Positions 1-7,230 of a stretch of 33,061 nucleotides of DNA are shown here, piece after piece. The stretch is from Alphaproteobacteria bacterium (GTDB lineage: Bacteria > Pseudomonadota > Alphaproteobacteria > ATCC43930 > CGMCC-115725): NCBI GenBank assembly GCA_028871455.1, contig JAGWNF010000027.1:1-33061 (forward strand). The letters run 5' to 3'. Under the pieces are notes generated by a model that did no database searches, was not told the DNA's origin, and saw only the letters and a list, made by a program, of their open reading frames with translations. The number at the start of each line of letters is the position of its first letter. Within the stretch, counting starts at the first letter, position 1. Position numbers and translations under genes: made by a program.

Positions 1-339
1 ACCCGCAACGTCTTCGGCTGGCAGCGGCCGTGCTATCTGCTCGGCGAGGGCTACGCCAAGACCTTCAAGGAGCTGATGGCGAGCACCGATTGGGACGCCT
101 ACGGCACCGGCAATTACGAGAAGTGCGCCGACTGCATGGTGCACTCGGGCTACGAGGCAACCGCCGTAGTCGACGCCGTCAAGCATCCGCTGAAGGCACT
201 CGGCGTCGCGCTCAGGGGCGTCAAGACCGAAGGCGAGATGGCGCCGGAAATTTCGCTGGATAAGCAGCGGTCGGCCGACTACGTCTTCTCGCGCCACGTC
301 GAAGAGGCGATGGAACGGCTCGACGCCGCCGCTGAATAG
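1..339 (+). CDS. hpnH: HpnH, hopanoid biosynthesis radical SAM protein (3' end only)
   Basis: Only the C-terminal 112 residues are inside the window; the reading frame is open from base 1 to a TAG stop. The segment FGWQRPCYLLGEGYAKTF, followed by a Tyr-Glu-Lys-Cys-Ala-Asp-Cys-Met-Val-His stretch, is the conserved C-terminal part of HpnH. HpnH joins adenosine to diploptene to form adenosylhopane, the first step of hopanoid side-chain extension in the cytoplasm or at the membrane. The radical SAM CxxxCxxC motif lies upstream of the window, so it cannot be checked. A good intrinsic terminator follows the stop, so the gene is not co-transcribed with nnrS. The assignment rests on recognised sequence and is quite sure. 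Confidence 0.9.
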   Translation, partial: TRNVFGWQRPCYLLGEGYAKTFKELMASTDWDAYGTGNYEKCADCMVHSGYEATAVVDAVKHPLKALGVALRGVKTEGEMAPEISLDKQRSADYVFSRHVEEAMERLDAAAE

Positions 340-367
340 CAGCGAGTCGCTGCATTCAGGGGCAAGG

Positions 368-389
368 CCGGGCACTGTCCCGGGTTTTT
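368..389 (+). terminator. Intrinsic terminator after hpnH
   Basis: CCGGG-CACTGT-CCCGG forms a perfect 5-bp GC stem with a 6-base loop, followed at once by GTTTTT. It starts 28 bases after the hpnH stop, as expected for a Rho-independent terminator on the plus strand. Confidence 0.72.
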
Positions 390-502
390 CGTTCGCGGCC
401 CGCATCGGGCGTTATAATTGACCGTGCCGGCAATCTGCCAAATCATCCCGCCACTCGAACGACCGGGTGAACCGCTTTCACGACATGATCTTTAGAAAAC
501 TC

Positions 503-519
503 AAATTGCCGGACAATTT
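503..519. repeat. Inverted repeat AAATTG-N5-CAATTT upstream of nnrS
   Basis: Perfect 6-bp arms separated by CCGGA, in the 380-base gap between the hpnH terminator and nnrS. The TTG and CAA are five bases apart, not the eight of a FixK/FNR box, so it is not a normal site for that family. Its A+T-rich arms and place make it a candidate operator for nnrS. Apart from this repeat and the hpnH terminator I see nothing in the gap. Confidence 0.4.
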
Positions 520-755
520 CCAGGATCACAGACAAGAAATCCCTTCGGACCCACACACATGAGCAGGTTCAGCGCAGAGTTCATGTGGAGGAGGAGACCC
601 GCCGGGATATTTCCTGATGTCGCGCTGCACGCCATGGGTGGATAAAAGAGACTAAGACACTTATATGATAAAACGTGTGCCCGCCCTGCAGGCTGGTCGG
701 GTCGGATCAATGATTCCAGCTCGTGACGCGACGATTCGTCCCGACTTTCAATACC

Positions 756-1964
756 ATGGCCGCCATTCCACGCTATCGCACTCATACGGGCCCCGCCATC
801 TTCTCCGCGGGGTTTCGGCCTTTCTTTCTCGCAGCCTCGATCTGGGCCGCGGTCGCGATTCCGCTTTGGCTCGCCGCCTATGCGGAAGGGCTCGCTTTAC
901 CATCGCTGCTCGCGCCAATCGTCTGGCACGTCCATGAAATGGTGTTCGGTTTCGCCGCGGCGACCGTCGCCGGTTTTCTTTTGACTTCCATCCCCAATTG
1001 GACGGGGCGAATGCCGCTGCAAGGCGCGCCGCTGGTGGCGCTGGTCAGCCTTTGGGCGATCGGGCGTCTAGCGGTTCTGTCCTCGGGAGTGATCGGGGCG
1101 TCGGCCGCGGCAGTAGCGGATCTGTGCTTTCCCATCGCGTTCCTTCTCGTCGTCGCGAGAGAAATTCTCGCAGGCAGAAACTGGCGCAATCTGCCGATGG
1201 TCGCGGCTCTAGCGCTGCTCCTGATTGGCAATCTTCTCGTTCATCTCGAAGCTCTCGGCGTTGCCGATACGGCCGGGCTCGGCAATCGCATCGGGCTTGT
1301 CACCTTGTTCATGCTGATCTCGCTCGTCGGCGGCCGGATCATTCCAAGTTTCACGCGGAATTGGCTGACGAAGATGCGCCCTGAGGTTCCGCCGCCAACG
1401 CCGGAAGGGCGTTTCGACCTTTTCGCGCTTGTCCTGACAGCGCTGGCTCTTACGAGCTGGGCAGTCGCGCCGGACGGGTTGATTACGTCCTGGATGGCCT
1501 TGGTCGCCGGCATTGTCGTCGGGTTGCGTTTGTGGCGCTGGCGTGGCCTCAAGACAATGCGCGAGCCGCTGCTGCTAATTCTCCATATCGGTTATGGCTG
1601 GCTCGCCCTTGGCTTACTGTTGGTCGGCCTCAACGGCATCTACGAAATCCTGCCTCCAACGACGGCCTTGCACGCCCTGACAGTGGGCGCGGTCGGCACG
1701 ATGACGCTTGCCGTCATGACGCGGGTCTCGCTCGGGCATACCGGGCGTCCCCTCAACGCGGGGCCCGGCACCAAGGCGATCTACGTTCTAATCACGACGG
1801 CGGCCATTCTGCGGGTCCTGGCGCCCCTCGCGGGCGATCGAGCCATGCTCGCGCTTACGCTTGCTGGTGTCAGCTGGAGCGCCGCGTTCGGCCTCTTTGC
1901 GATACTCTACGGCGGAGCTCTGGCACGTCCCCGGGTCGCTGGCGAGGCGGCAAAGCCGATTTGA
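756..1964 (+). CDS. nnrS: NnrS family haem-copper membrane protein
   Basis: A polytopic membrane protein of about 402 residues with roughly 12 hydrophobic helices and the NnrS hallmarks: GFRPFFL near residue 20, WHVHEMVFGF near 60-70 and a conserved HALTVGAVGTM segment near residue 310. NnrS proteins bind haem and copper in the inner membrane and are made with denitrification genes; they protect cells against nitric oxide and nitrosative stress, but the exact chemistry is not settled. The start chosen is the ATG giving MAAIPRYR, which is where the family similarity begins. An in-frame GTG at 723 would add 11 residues, and neither start has a clear Shine-Dalgarno site. The nar and ubiTUV genes in the same window fit the role. 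Confidence 0.9.
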   Translation: MAAIPRYRTHTGPAIFSAGFRPFFLAASIWAAVAIPLWLAAYAEGLALPSLLAPIVWHVHEMVFGFAAATVAGFLLTSIPNWTGRMPLQGAPLVALVSLWAIGRLAVLSSGVIGASAAAVADLCFPIAFLLVVAREILAGRNWRNLPMVAALALLLIGNLLVHLEALGVADTAGLGNRIGLVTLFMLISLVGGRIIPSFTRNWLTKMRPEVPPPTPEGRFDLFALVLTALALTSWAVAPDGLITSWMALVAGIVVGLRLWRWRGLKTMREPLLLILHIGYGWLALGLLLVGLNGIYEILPPTTALHALTVGAVGTMTLAVMTRVSLGHTGRPLNAGPGTKAIYVLITTAAILRVLAPLAGDRAMLALTLAGVSWSAAFGLFAILYGGALARPRVAGEAAKPI

Positions 1965-2175
1965 CGGGCGGCGATCCGCCAGCATATGCGTGGCGGCCTT
2001 CTTGGCCGCTCAAATTCCAGAACCGGTAGGGATGGCGCGCGGCCTCTCTGGTGGAGGGCGTCGGCCACCGGCAGCGCTGCTTGGTCGGGGCATGAAGGGC
2101 CGATGCCGTGAACCTCGGCCCGGAATCAGGTCCTTCCACAAAGGCGGGGAGATTGATCGGCGCGATGTCGACCGA

Positions 2176-2189
2176 TTGACGAGCGTCAA
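2176..2189 (+). promoter_or_regulatory. FixK/FNR-type box TTGAC-GAGC-GTCAA
   Basis: A perfect dyad of two TTGAC half-sites separated by four bases, matching the TTG(A/C)-N6-(T/G)CAA pattern of FixK/FNR/DNR proteins. It lies 158 bases before the start of the CopD-like membrane protein and is the most symmetrical box of this type in the window. Binding by the local Crp/Fnr protein is an inference. Confidence 0.62.
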
Positions 2190-2250
2190 GCGCAACTGTT
2201 CAAGCGGAGGAACCCGCATCGATACCGCTCGTGTGGGTGGCTGCTTCTAT

Positions 2251-2266
2251 AAACATGTATATGTTT
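2251..2266. repeat. Inverted repeat AAACAT-GTAT-ATGTTT
   Basis: Perfect 6-bp arms around GTAT in an A+T-rich island of an otherwise GC-rich region, 82 bases before the CopD-like start. It may be an operator or overlap a promoter; no regulator can be named from the sequence. Confidence 0.4.
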
Positions 2267-2347
2267 TATTTCTTATTGACTTCAGTTGAGTCAAGCGCGA
2301 GACCTGACTGCGGCGACCAACCGACGGATGGCGGAAGAGAGTCTTTC

Positions 2348-2836
2348 ATGCTTGCTCGTTTGGGTCTGGTGGATTGGGGTGTTGTGGCGCGCGCCATTCA
2401 TGTTCTGGCGGTCGTCGTATGGATCGGCAGCGTCTGGCTTGTGACCATGGTGCTCTTGCCGGGAATGCGGCGGAAGCGGCCGGCGGAATGGGTCCAGGAA
2501 TTCGATGCGATCGAGCATCGCTTTGCGCCGCAAGCCCGAATTGCCGTTCTGCTGGTTCTGCTGAGCGGCCTCTACATGCTCTACCACTACGACCTATGGG
2601 ACCGGTTCACACAAGGCGAATACTGGTGGATGGACCTAATGGTCGGTGTGTGGGCGTTATTTGCCGCGCTGCTCTTTATTATCGAGCCTTTCGTCTTCCG
2701 GCATGTCGTTCACAAAGGCGCGGCTCGCGCACCCAAAGCGACCCTGGCTCTCATGCTGTGGCTACACCGCGTCATGCTGATGCTTTCGCTGCTCGCGGTG
2801 TTCGCGGCGGTGGCCGGAAGCCATGGGCTCTTTTGA
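2348..2836 (+). CDS. Four-helix membrane protein, CopD-like
   Basis: About 162 residues, four hydrophobic segments. The first helix carries RAIHVLAVVVWIGSVW and the last WLHRVMLMLSLLAVF; histidines placed this way in four-helix proteins of the CopD/HemJ type can ligate haem or copper, but that is inference. The start is the ATG giving MLARLGLV because GGAAGAGAG stands just before it; an in-frame GTG at 2231 would add 39 residues without hydrophobic or conserved character. A FixK/FNR-like box and an inverted repeat lie upstream. Next to nnrS, a role in low-oxygen or nitric-oxide physiology is likely. The exact family could also be an uncharacterised DUF; the specific function is unknown. Confidence 0.75.
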   Translation: MLARLGLVDWGVVARAIHVLAVVVWIGSVWLVTMVLLPGMRRKRPAEWVQEFDAIEHRFAPQARIAVLLVLLSGLYMLYHYDLWDRFTQGEYWWMDLMVGVWALFAALLFIIEPFVFRHVVHKGAARAPKATLALMLWLHRVMLMLSLLAVFAAVAGSHGLF

Positions 2837-3166
2837 CCATCGGCAGCCGGTGAGCAAACCGCGCGCGCCTCTCCCTCCAAGGAGCGCATCATACGCACGC
2901 CGTGTGCTGAATGGCTGGCAGTTCGTCGATCTTATGAACGCCGGCGTCCATATACGAGGCGTCGTCGCTTGAACGATCGACGTCGCCCCGTGCGACTTGT
3001 TGGCTGGTGGACGTCCGCCGCGATGTCCTACCCGATCACCACCTCAACCTGAGATCGAACGGCGCCGGCTTGACGGTGGATGTGGACCAACTGCATCGAT
3101 GGTCGACTGGGCTGGGTATCGGATCATGTGCCGCACGGTGCGATTCGACTGTACCGCGCACCTCGC
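2837..3166. other. Intergenic region, no feature seen
   Basis: Between the convergent CopD-like gene and the minus-strand hypothetical gene. Short open frames cross it but show no recognisable protein, no good ribosome-binding site, and no clear hairpin with a T tract. It may hold decayed coding sequence. Confidence 0.4.
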
Positions 3167-3715
3167 TCATAGACGTTCGCCGCTCACTTGCAATCCTGTC
3201 CAGCCATCTGGCACCCGTATTTGCTGACCCGATGGAACCACCACCGCGAACTCTGGTGCTGGTCCGAGGACCATTTGCCGCCGCCAAAACACAGCCTCGG
3301 GGGTCTGTGTTCGCAGCGGCTCAAGCGCGGAACGCCACTGGACGCCGCGCGGTCGCGTCAGCCAAGTCACAGCATGGCGGCTTGAAAGATTGGGGGTTCC
3401 CCATATCAGCGTGTAGAGGCCGCCGTGACCGATTTCCATTTGCCCCGCCGCCGTGTCATGCGGCGCTTTGACTTCGCCGGCAACGGCAAACCCATTGAGT
3501 ATGTCGAGCGCCCATGAGCCCTCGACATAGCACCAGTCTTCGTAGCCGCCGCGGTCGCCCAGCCACGGAACTGCAGGTATTCGATAGGAAGTTACATCCC
3601 GAAGACCGGCAGGCCGGTGCTCTACGAGGCTGTGCTGAAACCGAAGGAGCGATTCCTCGTAGCGGCCCGTTTCGACCGTCGGATAGGGGCGATGCCAGAA
3701 TAGATAAGCGAGCAT
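3167..3715 (-). CDS. Conserved hypothetical protein
   Basis: About 182 residues, soluble, without signal peptide or membrane segment. It begins MLAYLFWHRP, then has PAVPWLGDRGGYEDWCYVEG near residues 50-70 and ends in an aromatic-rich region with a Phe-Trp-Arg-Arg-Gln-Met motif. The pattern is familiar from uncharacterised bacterial proteins, but I cannot give a function. The start is chosen because CAGGAGAAA stands directly before this ATG; an ATG 57 bases further upstream has no such site. It is transcribed against its neighbours and is monocistronic. The many Trp, Tyr and Pro residues and the lack of a competing plus-strand frame argue that it is real coding sequence. Confidence 0.7.
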   Translation of the reverse strand: MLAYLFWHRPYPTVETGRYEESLLRFQHSLVEHRPAGLRDVTSYRIPAVPWLGDRGGYEDWCYVEGSWALDILNGFAVAGEVKAPHDTAAGQMEIGHGGLYTLIWGTPNLSSRHAVTWLTRPRGVQWRSALEPLRTQTPEAVFWRRQMVLGPAPEFAVVVPSGQQIRVPDGWTGLQVSGERL

Positions 3716-4098
3716 TTTCTCCTGATGACCGAGGCTTTCGTTGGTGCCAAGCAGACACGGCATTGCCCACACGCCCGGAACCGATGAACCTTACTTCAAG
3801 AGCGCACCACGCGACAGGACGCCTTTCCGACCATCAGCACCGTCCTCGTGCCGCGGCTCGCCGGCGCCAATCGTCCGCGACAGGCTGCCACCATCCTCCC
3901 CAGAAGACTTGTCATTGCGCTCGCTCATTGCGCCAGCGCAACGACGATACCGCGCGTGCGCATAATTCTAATGCGACCGTAACGCCGCGACTGCGGAACA
4001 GCGCAACCAGCCTTCCCACACCCGAATTCGGGGAAGATCCCTGGTGATCGATCCGGGGAGGTTCGTCGCGTGCTCTGAATCGTATGGAGACGCTAAGG
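3716..4098. other. Divergent intergenic region upstream of ctaD
   Basis: About 380 bases between the minus-strand hypothetical gene and ctaD, so it must hold promoters for both. The only striking element is the 14-base palindromic box at 3928-3941. No further gene is supported. Confidence 0.4.
3928..3941 (+). promoter_or_regulatory. Possible FixK-type box TTGCG-CCAG-CGCAA
   Basis: Perfect palindrome TTGCGCCAGCGCAA fitting the relaxed FixK pattern TTG(A/C)-N6-(T/G)CAA. It lies about 158 bases before the ctaD start, somewhat far for a class II site, and its inner bases differ from the TTGAT/TTGAC ideal. In a GC-rich genome such a palindrome could arise by chance. Confidence 0.38.
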
Positions 4099-5679
4099 AT
4101 GAGTCTGGCTGCCTCGTATCGCACCCCGGCAGCGCGATTTTGGATGCGCTGGCTTTTCTCCACGAACCACAAGGATATCGGCACACTTTATCTGCTGTTT
4201 TCGGTCTGCGCAGGGGTGATCGCGGGCGCCCTGTCCGTGGTGATGCGCTACAACCTGATGCGGCCGGGGGACGTTCTCTTTCACGACAACCATCAGCTCT
4301 ATAACGTCGTTCTGACGGCGCACGGGTTGATTATGATCTTTTTTACGCTGATGCCCGCGATGATCGGCGGCTTCGGCAATTGGTTTATTCCGTTGATGAT
4401 CGGCGCGCCGGACATGGCATTTCCGCGCCTTAACAACATAAGCTTTTGGTTGCTCGTGCCGGCGTTCTTTCTTCTCGTTGGCTCGACATTCATCGGCGGC
4501 GGCGCCGGTACCGGCTGGACGCTCTATCCGCCACTTTCCACCATCGGTCAACCGGGTCCGTCGGTGGACATGGTGATCTTCGCGATCCATCTGGCGGGGG
4601 CCTCATCGCTCCTCGGCGCAATCAATTTCATCACGACCATCCTCAACATGCGTGCCCCTGGGTTGACGCTGTTCAAGATGCCGCTGTTCGTGTGGGCCGA
4701 ACTCGTAACCGCGTTCATGTTGCTCATTACAATCCCGGTGCTGGCCGGCGCGATCACCATGCTGCTGACCGATCGCAACTTCGGTACCACGTTTTTTGAA
4801 CCGAGCGGCGGCGGCGACCCACTGTTGTTCCTGAACCTGTTCTGGTTCTTCGGCCATCCCGAGGTCTACATCATGATTGTTCCAGGGTTTGGCATCATCA
4901 GCCAGGTGGTATCGACGTTCTCGAAGAAGCCCATCTTCGGTTATCTCGGGATGGTCTTTGCAATGGTTGCTATCGGCGTGATCGGTACTGTCGTTTGGGC
5001 GCACCACATGTTCACAACCGGCATCAGTGTCGACACCCAGGCCTATTTCACCGCCGCCAGCATGGTCATTGCCGTACCTACCGGCATCAAGATTTTTTCC
5101 TGGATCGCCACGATGTGGGGTGGGTCGATCGAGTTCAAGACACCAATGCTGTTTGCCATCGGTTTTCTCTTTGTCTTCACGGTGGGCGGTGTCACTGGGG
5201 TGGTGTTGGCGAATGCCGGCGTCGACCGCGTGCTGCACAACACATACTACGTCGTAGCGCATTTTCACTACGTGCTGTCGTTGGGCTCGGTGTTCGCGAT
5301 CTTCGCCGGGTTCTATTACTGGATCGGCAAGATGTCGGGAAGGCAATACAACGAGACCTTAGGGAAGATCCATTTCTGGATGACATTCATCGGCGTCAAC
5401 CTCGCGTTCTTCCCGATGCACTTCTTGGGCCTTGCGGGCATGCCGCGGCGCGTTAGCGACTATCCGGATGCTTTCGCCGGCTGGAATTTTGTCTCCTCGA
5501 TCGGCGCGTTCATTGCGTACGCCGCGACGCTTCTCTTCGTGGGTAACGTGCTCTACACGCTACTCGCCGGGAAACGAGTGGCGGCCAATCCTTGGGGAGA
5601 AGGAGCAACGACACTCGAATGGACCCTGCCCTCGCCGCCCCCATTCCATAGCTACGATAAGATCCCGGTCATCGAATGA
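4099..5679 (+). CDS. ctaD: Cytochrome c oxidase subunit I (aa3 type), orphan
   Basis: Haem-copper oxidase catalytic subunit, about 526 residues with 12 helices. All key residues are present: His75 and His390 for the low-spin haem, His388 for the high-spin haem, CuB ligands His253, His302 and His303, and the crosslinked Tyr257 in GHPEVYIM. Glu255 and Asp105 mark the D-channel and Lys331 the K-channel, so this is a complete type A1 proton-pumping oxidase subunit. The start MSLAASYR is chosen because GGAG lies nine bases upstream; an ATG at 4084 has no such site. Unusually, no subunit II, subunit III or ctaB/ctaG lies beside it: the next feature is an insertion element 235 bases downstream. It must pair with a subunit II encoded elsewhere, or be a spare copy. 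Confidence 0.93.
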   Translation: MSLAASYRTPAARFWMRWLFSTNHKDIGTLYLLFSVCAGVIAGALSVVMRYNLMRPGDVLFHDNHQLYNVVLTAHGLIMIFFTLMPAMIGGFGNWFIPLMIGAPDMAFPRLNNISFWLLVPAFFLLVGSTFIGGGAGTGWTLYPPLSTIGQPGPSVDMVIFAIHLAGASSLLGAINFITTILNMRAPGLTLFKMPLFVWAELVTAFMLLITIPVLAGAITMLLTDRNFGTTFFEPSGGGDPLLFLNLFWFFGHPEVYIMIVPGFGIISQVVSTFSKKPIFGYLGMVFAMVAIGVIGTVVWAHHMFTTGISVDTQAYFTAASMVIAVPTGIKIFSWIATMWGGSIEFKTPMLFAIGFLFVFTVGGVTGVVLANAGVDRVLHNTYYVVAHFHYVLSLGSVFAIFAGFYYWIGKMSGRQYNETLGKIHFWMTFIGVNLAFFPMHFLGLAGMPRRVSDYPDAFAGWNFVSSIGAFIAYAATLLFVGNVLYTLLAGKRVAANPWGEGATTLEWTLPSPPPFHSYDKIPVIE

Positions 5680-5760
5680 ATTGTAGCGAGGCGCCGCGGC
5701 ACCATCATTTGGCGTGCTTGCGTTGCGGCAATGTGATAGCAAAGGCAACATGCCGAGTGA

Positions 5761-5914
5761 TCGCGGCGCGATGCGCGAGCGGTCCCCCGTATACGTCCTG
5801 CAGGACTGGAAAGGCTCAATGCCGGATCCGGCTCGGGCTTACACTTTGAGCCGAATATCCACGAGAAGTACGGGTCGTGGCGACGCGATATTTCGGTTTC
5901 AGAAAAACTCGAAG
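5761..5914 (+). pseudogene. Possible gene remnant cut by the IS element
   Basis: Between an in-frame TGA and the left end of the IS there is an open frame of about 51 codons without a start codon. Its last part, FEPNIHEKYGSWRRDISVSE, has the look of the C-terminal Trp-Arg region of sulfotransferase-like enzymes. Removing the IS and one copy of AAG continues the frame for six codons to a TAG at 7177-7179. The family guess is weak; it may be chance coding potential. Confidence 0.28.
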
Positions 5915-5940
5915 TGGCCTGCACCCGGTTCCGAAGACAC
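5915..5940 (+). repeat. IS left inverted repeat (IRL)
   Basis: Starts TGGCCTGCACCCGGTT and ends GACAC. It matches the complement of the right repeat at 23 of 26 positions and is flanked on the left by the duplicated AAG. Confidence 0.9.
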
Positions 5941-5975
5941 TGAGTTAGGTGTTTTGATGGAGCCGGAGGTGGGAC

Positions 5976-6266
5976 ATGGAGAGACGCAGGTTCACGCGGG
6001 AGTTCAAGCTTGAGGCTGTGCGCCTGATCAAGGATCGGGGCGTGTCGTATGTGCAGGCGTCGCAAGACCTGAAGGTGCATCCGACGCAGCTGCGCAACTG
6101 GGTGAAGGCGTTTGCAGACGATCCGCAGGGCGCATTTCCTGGTCACGGTCAGATGAAGCCTGAGCAGCTCGAGATCGCGCAGCTCAAGCGCGAGATCGCG
6201 AAGCTGAAGGCGGAGCGGGACATCCTAAAAAAAGCCGCGGCCTACTTCGCGAAGGAATCGACGTGA
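5976..6266 (+). CDS. IS3-family transposase OrfA
   Basis: 96 residues: an N-terminal helix-turn-helix (FTREFKLEAVRLIKDRGVSY, then VHPTQLRNWVK) of the IS3 OrfA type binds the element ends, and a leucine-zipper-like coiled coil at about residues 65-90 (LKREIAKLKAERDILKK) mediates multimerisation. GGAGGTGGGAC precedes the ATG. Its stop overlaps the GTG start of orfB as GTGA. A seven-A run in the last codons allows -1 slippage into orfB, which would make the OrfAB transposase. The gene is intact. Confidence 0.93.
   Translation: MERRRFTREFKLEAVRLIKDRGVSYVQASQDLKVHPTQLRNWVKAFADDPQGAFPGHGQMKPEQLEIAQLKREIAKLKAERDILKKAAAYFAKEST
6227..6233 (+). other. Programmed -1 frameshift site (A7)
   Basis: AAAAAAA followed by G, read as AAA-AAA in orfA. 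Slipping back one base enters the orfB frame, which is open from here through its GTG start, so an OrfAB fusion can form. This is the usual IS3-family arrangement. Confidence 0.75.
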
Positions 6267-7129
6267 AGTTCTCCTTCATTGCGAAGCACCGGGGGATTTG
6301 GCCGGCGATCTGGATGTGCGAGGCGCTCGGTGTCTCGCGCGGAGGCTTCTATGCGTGGCTGACCAGGCCGCGTAGCGCACGCAGCCGCAGTGATGAAGAG
6401 CTCGGCGCAAAGGTGCGGGCGAGCTTCCTCGGCAGTGATCGGACCTACGGCGCCAGGCGGGTCTGGAAAGACCTGCTGGAGGAAGGTCTGTTGTGCGGAT
6501 TGCATCGCGTCGAGCGATTGATGCGGCTGCAGGCCCTCAAAGCGCGCCCGCGACGGCATCGCCTGCCGCCCGATCTGGGTGAGCGGCAGACGGCCGCCAT
6601 TGCTCCGAACGTCCTCGATCGCAGCTTTGACGCGCCAGCTCCGAACCGCAAATGGATCGCTGACTTCACCTATGTGTGGACTGCCGAGGGGTGGCTCTAC
6701 GTCGCGGCGGTGATCGACCTGTTCTCGCGTCGCGTCGTCGGCTGGTCGATGAGCGCCGCGATGACAGCGCAACTCGTCACTGACGCGCTCATGATGGCGA
6801 TCTGGCGACGCGGCAAGCCGGATGCGGTGCTGCATCACTCCGATCGTGGCAGTCAGTACACCAGCGACCAGTTCCAGCGCTTGATGGTAGATCACGGTGT
6901 CGTATGCTCGATGAGCCGCTCGGACAACGTCTGGGACAACGCCGCGATGGAGAGCTTCTTCTCGTCGCTCAAGACCGAGCGTACAGCGCGGAAAGTCTAT
7001 CGAACACGCGACGACGCGAAGGCTGACGTGTTCGATTACATCGAGCGATTCTACAATCCGAAGCGCAGGCACTCGACGATCGGATATCTGAGCCCTATGG
7101 AGTTCGAGCAGAAGGCAGGTTTAGCTTAA
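6263..7129 (+). CDS. IS3-family transposase OrfB (DDE integrase domain)
   Basis: 288 residues with the HTH_21-type N-terminal domain (GVSRGGFYAWL at about 23-33) and an rve integrase core. The catalytic triad is Asp134 (WIADFTYV), Asp194 (HHSDRGSQYTS) and Glu230 (NAAMESFFSSLK); the 35 residues between the last two are the DD(35)E spacing of the family. The C-terminus ends with YNPKRRHSTIGYLSPMEFE. It starts with GTG overlapping the orfA stop, and is also reachable by -1 frameshifting. No disabling change is seen, so the element is probably active. Confidence 0.95.
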   Translation: MKFSFIAKHRGIWPAIWMCEALGVSRGGFYAWLTRPRSARSRSDEELGAKVRASFLGSDRTYGARRVWKDLLEEGLLCGLHRVERLMRLQALKARPRRHRLPPDLGERQTAAIAPNVLDRSFDAPAPNRKWIADFTYVWTAEGWLYVAAVIDLFSRRVVGWSMSAAMTAQLVTDALMMAIWRRGKPDAVLHHSDRGSQYTSDQFQRLMVDHGVVCSMSRSDNVWDNAAMESFFSSLKTERTARKVYRTRDDAKADVFDYIERFYNPKRRHSTIGYLSPMEFEQKAGLA

Positions 7130-7133
7130 GCGG

Positions 7134-7159
7134 GTGTCATCCAAACCGGGTGCAGGCCA
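7134..7159 (-). repeat. IS right inverted repeat (IRR)
   Basis: Complement reads TGGCCTGCACCCGGTTTGG then ATGACAC, matching the left repeat with three mismatches. It begins five bases after the orfB stop and is followed by the second AAG copy. Confidence 0.9.
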
Positions 7160-7174
7160 AAGGGCCACCTCTCA

Positions 7175-7201
7175 TCTAGAGATTTAACAGGCATCTCTAG
7201 A
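7175..7201. repeat. Inverted repeat TCTAGAGAT-N9-ATCTCTAGA
   Basis: Perfect 9-bp arms and a 9-base loop, between the IS right end and the stop of the minus-strand dioxygenase gene. It could be the 3' hairpin of that transcript, but no T tract follows on either strand, so it is not a classical terminator. Confidence 0.45.
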
Positions 7202-7230
7202 CATTTCACTTTGGCGGACGCCGTTGCGCC

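Larger units (their letters stand above)
1965..2347. other. Intergenic region between nnrS and the CopD-like gene
   Basis: About 380 bases without a convincing gene. A small GC hairpin (GGCGG-CGAT-CCGCC, 1967-1980) follows the nnrS stop but has no T tract. The right part holds a FixK/FNR-like box (2176-2189), a 16-base inverted repeat (2251-2266) and a second TTGAC...GTCAA pair with a 9-base spacer (2276-2294), so it looks like a regulated promoter for the next gene. Confidence 0.5.
5915..7159 (+). mobile_element. Complete IS3-family insertion sequence (1245 bp)
   Basis: Both ends are defined: 26-bp terminal inverted repeats beginning TGGCCTGCACCCGGTT with three mismatches, and a 3-bp target duplication AAG (5912-5914 and 7160-7162). 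Inside are orfA and orfB with an intact DDE triad and a -1 frameshift heptamer. The near-perfect ends and direct repeat suggest a fairly recent, still functional insertion. It separates ctaD from the dioxygenase/trans-sulfuration genes. Confidence 0.93.

Noticed and set aside
1967-1980. Hairpin GGCGG-CGAT-CCGCC just after nnrS as a terminator
   Set aside because: Short stem and no T tract, so termination is not supported.
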